From assembly GCA_001563885.1 (NCBI GenBank), contig LKMM01000023.1, positions 1-16,143 on the forward strand: a DNA stretch of 16,143 nucleotides. The letters run 5' to 3'. This DNA is from Natrialbaceae archaeon B1-Br10_E2g27 (GTDB lineage: Archaea > Halobacteriota > Halobacteria > Halobacteriales > Natrialbaceae). The notes below the pieces were generated by a model. That model did not search any database and had not been told where the DNA came from. It saw nothing but the letters and a program-made list of their open reading frames with translations. Shown piece by piece: positions 7,245 through 12,312 of this stretch (position 1 is the first letter of the stretch; each line of letters begins with the position of its first letter). The translations under genes and the position numbers were made by a program.

Positions 7245-7268
7245 TTCACGGCTGTAGGCTACGGTTTC
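7110..7268 (+). ncRNA. Predicted omega RNA (reRNA) of TnpB with guide beyond the right end
   Basis: In characterised IS200/IS605 elements, TnpB binds an RNA that covers the 3' end of tnpB plus the right end and continues into flanking DNA, where roughly 16-20 bases act as guide. Applied here, the scaffold would include the hairpin at 7193-7241 and the guide would begin at about 7250 with GGCTGTAGGCTACGG. The 5' limit is arbitrary and the 3' limit depends on the exact element end. This rests on family knowledge plus the visible hairpin, not on a covariance search. Confidence 0.35.
7193..7241 (+). repeat. Right-end subterminal hairpin of the IS605 element
   Basis: CCCCTGCC (7193-7200) pairs with GGCAGGGG (7234-7241), and GCGGC (7212-7216) pairs with GCCGC (7220-7224) around a TAC loop. 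The hairpin lies entirely inside the tnpB reading frame, just before its TAG stop. It should serve both as the TnpA recognition structure and as the core of the TnpB guide RNA. Confidence 0.75.
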
Positions 7269-7426
7269 AGGTCGACAACCGGTTGGCCGACGGCGATACG
7301 AAACTCGACTATAGGCCGTGATTGTGCCTGTCCCCGGAATCGTATCCACCTCAACACTAAGGGCTGACTGTCGTGAGTGTCGAGTGTACTGTCTGGGTCA
7401 CCCACGGGAGACCAGGTGCTGGACCG

Positions 7427-8542
7427 ATGATCAATCCCACACCGTCGCTTTTCGTCTCGTCGTGCTCGAAACGTTGCCCACGCGGGGTCGAGTCGTTTCT
7501 CGACCGGCAAGCAGACGAATACGTCTTCTACGGAGCGGGGAAGATTGCATTGCGCGATGGCGTCGCCGGACTCGTCGAACCTGGCCAGAACGTCCTCGTG
7601 CCCGCCTATCTCCCGGATGCCGTCGCCGAACCCCTGTACGATCTCCAACTCGAGGTCCGCTACTACGCACTCGAGGAAACCCTGGCTCCAAATATCGCCG
7701 ACCTCGAGTCCCGTCTCGACGACGAGACCGCCGCCATCTGCTCGGTCAACTACTTCGGCACACCACAGCCAGCTATCGAGCGAATACAGTCGCTTGCCGA
7801 CGACTATGGCTGTTATCACATCGACGATAACGCTCACGGCGCGTTCAGCGTCGACGACGGAACGCTTCTGGGCACACGAGGCGACATCGGGTTTACGAGC
7901 CTCTGGAAACTGTTTCCGATTCCGAACGGAGCCGTCCTCTATCTCAACAGCGAGAACGCCCGCGAACGGTATAGGCCATCGTCGCTTGCGACGGTTCGTG
8001 AGCGATTCGACACCGCCGATGGCCGGTTTGTCCTCGCGTCTATGCTCAGGGAACTCCTCGCTGACCGCCGGTCGGTTCAACACACCATCGAGACGCTCCT
8101 CTCGAGGGGCGACGAACCGGCCGTTGGCGGCCCGAAAGCACGTTATGACGACGCAAAACGACCGATGTCGAAGCTTGCGATGTCCGTCCTCGAGAACGCC
8201 GATCCGCTCTCTATCCGTCGACGACGCCGTGGCAACTACCGGGCCTGGCAACGCGTCTTCGCCGACTGCGACGACGTGACGTTCGTCCTCGAGTCGCTTC
8301 CAGCGGGCATCTGCCCACAGGTCGCCCCCGTCAGAACGGACGACCCGGAGGCGTTTCGAACCACGCTCGAGCGCGCTGGGATCGGCGGCGTCAACGGGTG
8401 GCCCAGGCTCTCATCGACCGTCAGAGATGATCCGACCTACGAGACTGCACGCCGACTCTCGACGGAGGTCCGAACGCTTCCGGTCCACCAGCAAATCGAT
8501 CCAGCGGAGATCGATGCGATCGGGGAGACACTGCGTCAGTGA
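7427..8542 (+). CDS. DegT/DnrJ/EryC1-like PLP-dependent protein (sugar aminotransferase family)
   Basis: The protein has 371 residues from the ATG at 7427, which has AGGTG eight bases upstream; a GTG at 7373 would add 18 residues of non-conserved look and was not used. The fold-type I PLP layout is visible: YGAGKIAL (residues 35-42) as the phosphate-binding start, NVLVPAYLP (55-63), CSVNYFGTPQP (105-115), HIDDNAHGAF (131-140, the PLP-ring acid region) and TSLWKLFPIPNGAVL (157-171), where Lys161 is the likely Schiff-base lysine. Family members transfer an amino group to keto-sugars for surface glycans or antibiotics; some act as dehydratases. The motifs are divergent and I would not name the sugar. 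It lies 177 bp beyond the insertion sequence, a stretch with no convincing gene, and is convergent with the HerA-like gene. It fits the surface-polymer theme of the left half. Confidence 0.8.
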   Translation: MINPTPSLFVSSCSKRCPRGVESFLDRQADEYVFYGAGKIALRDGVAGLVEPGQNVLVPAYLPDAVAEPLYDLQLEVRYYALEETLAPNIADLESRLDDETAAICSVNYFGTPQPAIERIQSLADDYGCYHIDDNAHGAFSVDDGTLLGTRGDIGFTSLWKLFPIPNGAVLYLNSENARERYRPSSLATVRERFDTADGRFVLASMLRELLADRRSVQHTIETLLSRGDEPAVGGPKARYDDAKRPMSKLAMSVLENADPLSIRRRRRGNYRAWQRVFADCDDVTFVLESLPAGICPQVAPVRTDDPEAFRTTLERAGIGGVNGWPRLSSTVRDDPTYETARRLSTEVRTLPVHQQIDPAEIDAIGETLRQ

Positions 8543-8546
8543 CGGG

Positions 8547-8565
8547 CGTCCTAACCGCCAGGACG
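8547..8565. terminator. Short hairpin between convergent genes
   Basis: CGTCCT and AGGACG form a perfect six-base inverted repeat with a seven-base loop in the 40-bp gap between the stop codons at 8542 and 8583. It is placed where a two-way terminator would be useful, but no T tract follows, and archaeal termination usually depends on T-rich stretches. This is suggestive only. Confidence 0.25.
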
Positions 8566-8582
8566 GTGCGGGGCGGCTGCTG

Positions 8583-10340
8583 TCACCTGTCGTCGGTCAT
8601 CGCTGCCAGCCGCGGTTCGAACTCCGTCGCAACTCCATACCGACGTTTCTCCCGTCGGTCGACGACCGACTCGGTTCGAAGCTCCGAGAGCAATCCCTGG
8701 ACGGCGACGGGCGATCGGCCAACCCGAGAGGCAACCAGTTTCGTCTCGAGCGGACCATCCCGTGCGATCACCGCCAGGACGTGGGCTGCCGTCTCGTAGC
8801 TACACTGTGAGCGCTCGCTTGCGGCCTCGACCCGGTCTGTGATTCCGGCCGTCTCGATTGTCTCGACGTAGGCCTGTCGTTGCTCGGGATCGATTGGCCC
8901 TCCCGATTCCGGCTCGTCGACCGAGACGTATCCAAACTCGACCGGATCGCCGCTGACCTGGACGATCGAATCCTCTTTTGCTGGTTGTGTCTCCGCTTTC
9001 ACCGACTCCTGGGTCCGCTCGGCCACCTCGGCGTCGGTCGCCTCGGTCGAGTGTTCGCCTTCAGCCGAGTGTTCGCGCTCGAGTTCGCCCAGTCGACGCC
9101 GGAGTCGCTCGTTTTCGACCCGGAGACGCTCTACCGTCTCGGTCCGACGCTCGAGGAGGGACTCGAGGCGATCGACCTCGTCTTTGGTTTCGGCGAGCGT
9201 CGCCTCACGTTCCTCGAGGTCGTCTTCGAGAACCTCACACTCACGCTCTTTATCGACGATCTCTTGATGCAGTCGGCGCAGTTCCTCGTCGCTTCCCGGC
9301 AACTGGGCCTGCATCGTGTCCGGATTCGAGAGCGCATCAGCCATCTGTTTGGCTGCATTCGAGATGTCGCGTGCAGACTCGAGTTCGTCCTCGAGAGTCT
9401 GGATGCGTGTTTCTTTTTTCTCGAGTGTGGCCTCGAGTTCCTGGATTCGATCCTGTTTGCGATCTTTCCGTTCGGAGATTTCCTGTAAGTCGCCGACGAG
9501 GGCGTCGGAGACGGATTTGAGTTCGGGGCGTTCGAAGTCATCGAGACCGGGCGTCGCGCCGGCATCGAAGGTGCGTTTGCGCCGAAACTGGACCTTGCGG
9601 ACGTCGATGTCGTTCCAGTCGGTCTGGACGAACGCCTGCCCATCGTTGAGTTCGGAGACGAGTTCTGCGTACTCCGAGTCGATGATCCGGCCGACGACCT
9701 TGGTGTCGTTATCCCAGGTAAGTCGATGCCAGACGAGCCAGTTTGCCTGCGTGATGAAATCTTTCTTGACGTCCGCTGGCCGCTGGCTGATCCCCAGAAT
9801 ACCAAGCCCGTGTTTGCGCCCGCGCTTGCCGATCTTGATGAGCAGTTTGCCGGTTTCGCCCATGCCGCCGCCTTCCGGGATGTACTCGTGGACTTCCTCG
9901 ACGACGAGCAAAAATGGCTTTTTGAGCTTTTTCTCTTTGACAAACAGCTGGCGGGCCGTCTCACGGAGCAGTTCGTCCGCAACGTCTTCGTCTAAATACC
10001 CCGAGACGTCCAGAATAATCGGGACGTTTTCCTCGAGTGCAAGCGTCGCCATCTGCTCTGCGTGTTCGGGCCCGATCTGGATGTCACACTCCTCGTCGGC
10101 TCCGGCATGAAGCATCTCGTATTCCTCTTTGAGCCCATAATACTCCCCGTCGGTGTCGACGATAAGCAGGGGAAATCCAGCCTCGAGCAGTTCTTCGGCG
10201 ATCACCGAAGCGGTGTTCGATTTCCCGCTGCCGGATTTGCCGGTGACAAAGCCACGACCAGTCAACAGTTCCACGACCGGAACGTAGAGATCCGACCCGT
10301 CGTCGGTCTCGCCGACGAGAATCTCGCGTCGGTCGCTCAC
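8583..10340 (-). CDS. HerA-like ATPase with coiled coil and C-terminal winged helix
   Basis: The protein has 585 residues from a GTG at 10340, supported by GAGGTGA seven bases upstream and a stop further up in frame. Residues 1-260 form a HerA/FtsK-type (DUF87) ATPase: Walker A TGKSGSGKSN (33-42), Walker B FLLVVEEVHEYIP (143-155) and ISQRPADVKKDF (184-195) with a conserved sensor/arginine region. Residues about 280-425 are a Glu/Arg-rich coiled coil, then an acidic low-complexity linker, and residues 500-575 look like a winged helix (YETAAHVLAVIARDGPLETKLVASRVGRSPVAVQGLLSEL). HerA hexamers are DNA translocases, classically paired with the NurA nuclease for end resection; no nurA is visible here. 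The coiled coil plus DNA-binding tail suggests a different, perhaps DNA- or chromosome-associated, role. It follows the kinase gene after a 90-bp gap with its own possible promoter. Confidence 0.85.
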   Translation of the reverse strand: MSDRREILVGETDDGSDLYVPVVELLTGRGFVTGKSGSGKSNTASVIAEELLEAGFPLLIVDTDGEYYGLKEEYEMLHAGADEECDIQIGPEHAEQMATLALEENVPIILDVSGYLDEDVADELLRETARQLFVKEKKLKKPFLLVVEEVHEYIPEGGGMGETGKLLIKIGKRGRKHGLGILGISQRPADVKKDFITQANWLVWHRLTWDNDTKVVGRIIDSEYAELVSELNDGQAFVQTDWNDIDVRKVQFRRKRTFDAGATPGLDDFERPELKSVSDALVGDLQEISERKDRKQDRIQELEATLEKKETRIQTLEDELESARDISNAAKQMADALSNPDTMQAQLPGSDEELRRLHQEIVDKERECEVLEDDLEEREATLAETKDEVDRLESLLERRTETVERLRVENERLRRRLGELEREHSAEGEHSTEATDAEVAERTQESVKAETQPAKEDSIVQVSGDPVEFGYVSVDEPESGGPIDPEQRQAYVETIETAGITDRVEAASERSQCSYETAAHVLAVIARDGPLETKLVASRVGRSPVAVQGLLSELRTESVVDRREKRRYGVATEFEPRLAAMTDDR

Positions 10341-10375
10341 ACCGCGGTCACCTCATCCACTCGAGCGTCGTTCAT
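10337..10375 (-). CDS. Possible 12-residue leader ORF overlapping the HerA-like start
   Basis: On the minus strand an ATG at 10375 opens a frame encoding MNDARVDEVTAV, with its TGA (10339-10337) overlapping the GTG start of the HerA-like gene in GTGA. The start lies about four bases from the transcription start expected from an AATATT box at 10406-10411. The Shine-Dalgarno-like GAGGTGA of the main gene is inside this frame. The layout repeats what is seen before the membrane protein at 822. It may be chance, since the frame is very short. Confidence 0.28.
   Translation of the reverse strand: MNDARVDEVTAV
10348..10354 (-). promoter_or_regulatory. Ribosome binding site deciding the GTG start of the HerA-like gene
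   Basis: GAGGTGA on the minus strand lies seven bases before the GTG at 10340 and matches the archaeal Shine-Dalgarno consensus. It supports GTG as the start, because no in-frame ATG exists and an in-frame TGA lies 15 bases before the GTG. Confidence 0.55.
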
Positions 10376-10396
10376 TACCCTCTCTAGGTTTGTACG

Positions 10397-10412
10397 CGCT
10401 CTTGAATATTGG
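10397..10412 (-). promoter_or_regulatory. TATA-like box upstream of the HerA-like gene
   Basis: The minus strand reads CCAATATTCAAGAGCG across this segment. AATATTCAA is the only AT-rich block in the 90-bp gap at suitable distance; a start about 26 bp downstream falls near 10379, just before the mini-ORF ATG at 10375. Confidence 0.35.
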
Positions 10413-10418
10413 CCTCCA

Positions 10419-10438
10419 GTGAGTGGTCGATCACTCAC
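10419..10438. repeat. 20-bp near-perfect palindrome at the kinase stop codon
   Basis: GTGAGTGGTCGATCACTCAC is self-complementary at nine of ten base pairs; the single exception is a G/T pair that would still wobble-pair in RNA. It covers the TGA of the kinase gene (10433-10431) and lies just upstream of the presumed HerA-like promoter. It could be a dimeric regulator's operator or an RNA hairpin at the end of the kinase mRNA. Confidence 0.55.
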
Positions 10439-12212
10439 CGGAATCGATGCCGTCGATCTCGAGTCGGAATCCGCCGTCGCTTTCCTCCGTGATCGTCGCC
10501 TCCCAGCCGTGGGCCTCGACGATGTCCCGGACGATCCGCAGTCCGAATCCGGTTCCGTCCTGGGCGGTCGTATAGCCAGCCTCGAACAGCCGGTCGCGTT
10601 CGTCGGGGGAAACCCCGGGGCCGTCGTCTTCGACGTAGAATCCGTCGGTGTCTGGCTTGCAGCCGAGACGAACAGTCACCTCCTCGCCCGCGTGATCGAT
10701 GCTGTTCCGAAACAGGTTCTCAAAGAGCTGTAACAGGCGTGGCTCGTCCGCCTCGACCGTCCACTCGAGGTCAACCTCGAGTGTTGCATCATCGGTTTCG
10801 ACGTGGTTCCAAGCGGATCGGGCAGCACTCGCCAGATCGACCGGCGTCCGCTCGTCAACCTCACGGCCCTCACGAACCAGCCACAGCGTGTCGTCGACGA
10901 TCTGGGCCATCCGCTCGAGCGACGCCGCAACCGCTGGAAGGTGCTCGCTATCACACTCCTCACGGGCGAGTTCGAGCCGGCCGGTTGCGACGTTCAACGG
11001 ATTGCGGATGTCGTGAGAGACGACCGAGGAAAACTCCTCGAGACGGGCGTTCTGTTCGGACAGTTTGCGTTCGCGGCGTTTTTGCTCGGAAATGTCCTGT
11101 GAGATGGTGACGATGCCGTCGATACCGACCGTTCCCAGACAGTTACGTGCGTGAGTGGTAAGCCACCGGTAGCCGTCGGTTGCGTGTTCGAATCGAAATT
11201 CGACGGTAATGACCGAATCAGGTGAGTCGACAAGCGAGAGAAACGTCGGCCAGATCTCCTCGCGGTCGTCGGGATGTAAATACTCGAATGCGTTCTGGCC
11301 GATCAGCTCATCCGTTTCATGGCCGAGAAACTCCGCGTGGGCGGCGTTGACATACTGGAACGCGCCATCCGACCCAACGATCGCAACCATCGCCGGTGTC
11401 AGTTCCATCAGCGTCTCGAACCGATTTTCGGTCCGTCTTCGCTCGGTAATGTCGGTAATGACGCCTTCGAGGCAGCCCTCACCGATAGGACGACCCCGTT
11501 CGGTCACCCAGCGAAGTTCGTCCTCTTGGGTGTAGATTCGGTAGCTTATCTCGAAAGTCCCCTCACTCGAGTCGGCCGTCTCGATCGTCTCCTCGAGGCG
11601 ACTGCGGTCGGCCGGGTGAACGATATCGCGGTTCCAGCATTGCTCCGTCCGAAGCGATTCTGATGAGTAGCCGGTTATCGACTCGACGTTTCCTTCCACC
11701 ATCAGAAACTCCCGACCAGATCCGAGACGCGCCCGATAGAGTACGCCCGGAAAGTTCTCGATAAGCGACCACTCCCGGGACCCAGTATCGATACCACCCG
11801 TCTCAACAGCGTCCTGGCGACCCCAGGCGGCGTCTACCACGTTGATGAGTCGGGTGGCGACCACCGACTGCCCCCAGTCCGACCGAACCCAGTCCGTGAT
11901 CCCCCTCGAGAGCGCCTTCGGAACGATCGATTCGCTCTCGGGACCGACACACAGAAACACTGGCACGTCCGCAGAACACGTTCGAACAGCGTCGAGTGCC
12001 TCACACCATCCTGCCTCGAGTTGAGCATCGACGACCACACAATCGAACTCGTCGGCCGCGAAGGCGGCCGCTGCATCGTCTATTCCCGTCGCCGAACGGA
12101 CCTCGAATCGATCATCAACTAGCTCGAGTGTTTCGCTGCCATCAGTACATCCCCCACCGGTGGAACTGACAGAAAGCACGCGAATACACGGGCAGTCGGA
12201 CTGACTAATCAC
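10431..12212 (-). CDS. Receiver-like/PAS/PAS sensor histidine kinase
   Basis: The protein has 593 residues from a GTG at 12212, the only start available after an in-frame stop upstream. Residues about 10-130 resemble a receiver domain (FDCVVVDAQLEAG with Asp62), 150-258 a PAS/PAC unit ending GVITDITERR, and 262-378 a second PAS/PAC ending GIVTISQDISEQKRRE. A HisKA box VVSHDIRNPLNVATGR follows, with His400 as phosphoacceptor, then an HATPase with the N box LFENLFRNSIDHA (Asn503), DDGPGVS and GTGFGLRIV. No membrane segment is present, so it is a cytoplasmic two-component sensor, possibly sensing redox or small ligands through PAS. The partner response regulator is not in the window. The receiver lacks the usual N-terminal acidic pair (SVSSTGGG in its place), so it may not be phosphorylated normally. 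It is codirectional with but separate from the helicase upstream. Confidence 0.92.
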   Translation of the reverse strand: MISQSDCPCIRVLSVSSTGGGCTDGSETLELVDDRFEVRSATGIDDAAAAFAADEFDCVVVDAQLEAGWCEALDAVRTCSADVPVFLCVGPESESIVPKALSRGITDWVRSDWGQSVVATRLINVVDAAWGRQDAVETGGIDTGSREWSLIENFPGVLYRARLGSGREFLMVEGNVESITGYSSESLRTEQCWNRDIVHPADRSRLEETIETADSSEGTFEISYRIYTQEDELRWVTERGRPIGEGCLEGVITDITERRRTENRFETLMELTPAMVAIVGSDGAFQYVNAAHAEFLGHETDELIGQNAFEYLHPDDREEIWPTFLSLVDSPDSVITVEFRFEHATDGYRWLTTHARNCLGTVGIDGIVTISQDISEQKRRERKLSEQNARLEEFSSVVSHDIRNPLNVATGRLELAREECDSEHLPAVAASLERMAQIVDDTLWLVREGREVDERTPVDLASAARSAWNHVETDDATLEVDLEWTVEADEPRLLQLFENLFRNSIDHAGEEVTVRLGCKPDTDGFYVEDDGPGVSPDERDRLFEAGYTTAQDGTGFGLRIVRDIVEAHGWEATITEESDGGFRLEIDGIDSGE

Positions 12213-12219
12213 GAATAAT

Positions 12220-12242
12220 GAGAACGTTCGGAGGGCGTTCTC
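12220..12242. repeat. Inverted repeat GAGAACG-N9-CGTTCTC upstream of the kinase
   Basis: The seven-base arms are perfectly complementary (12220-12226 and 12236-12242), and the left arm also holds an eight-base palindrome, GAACGTTC (12222-12229). It begins eight bases before the kinase GTG and lies just downstream of a TTAAG element on the minus strand, so a protein bound here would overlap the expected transcription start. Confidence 0.55.
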
Positions 12243-12246
12243 TTAA

Positions 12247-12263
12247 CTGTATGTACAATACAG
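12247..12263. promoter_or_regulatory. Inverted repeat CTGTAT-N5-ATACAG, possible operator of the kinase gene
   Basis: Perfect six-base arms flank GTACA. This AT-rich dyad sits about 35-50 bp before the kinase start, where the TATA/BRE region would be, and next to the dyad at 12220-12242. The form resembles operators of dimeric helix-turn-helix regulators. The regulator is unknown. Confidence 0.45.
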
Positions 12264-12272
12264 CCGGCCGGC
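12263..12272. repeat. 10-bp palindrome GCCGGCCGGC
   Basis: This perfect GC-only palindrome directly abuts the CTGTAT-N5-ATACAG dyad in the same 100-bp gap. In GC-rich DNA such short palindromes are not rare, so its meaning depends on the neighbouring repeats. Confidence 0.4.
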
Positions 12273-12312
12273 TATCGTCGGGCACAGCGGTCCAACAAGG
12301 ATACCCACGAGT

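Larger units (their letters stand above)
5396..7249 (+). mobile_element. IS200/IS605-family insertion sequence with tnpA and tnpB
   Basis: The element carries a Y1 transposase gene and a tnpB gene in the same direction, overlapping by ATGA, bounded by a long imperfect hairpin at each end. As expected for this family there are no terminal inverted repeats and no evident target duplication. The ends share AAGCCCC and CCTCAAGGA (5416-5424 and 7199-7207), supporting common origin of the two subterminal hairpins. Both frames are intact with all catalytic residues, so the element looks potentially active. The exact cut points are estimated: the right end is placed after TAGTTCAC following the hairpin, and the left end within about 15 bases of 5396. 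Family members move as single-stranded circles (peel and paste), leaving the donor site sealed. Confidence 0.85.

Noticed and set aside
7373..7426. An 18-residue N-terminal extension of the DegT-like protein from a GTG
   Set aside because: The added residues (Cys, Trp, His, Pro, Gly rich) do not look like a haloarchaeal start, and the ATG at 7427 has a Shine-Dalgarno-like AGGTG.
7377..7430. A third mini-ORF (17 codons, GTG start) overlapping the DegT-like ATG by ATGA
   Set aside because: It needs a GTG start and has no clear TATA box at the right distance, so it was only used as a caution about chance overlaps.
7259..8251. A 330-codon minus-strand frame ending just right of the insertion sequence (…VEFRIAVGQPVVDLKP)
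   Set aside because: Most of it is antisense to the DegT-like gene. The last 20 residues look somewhat protein-like and could be a gene remnant at the IS junction, but there is no upstream support, so no pseudogene was called.
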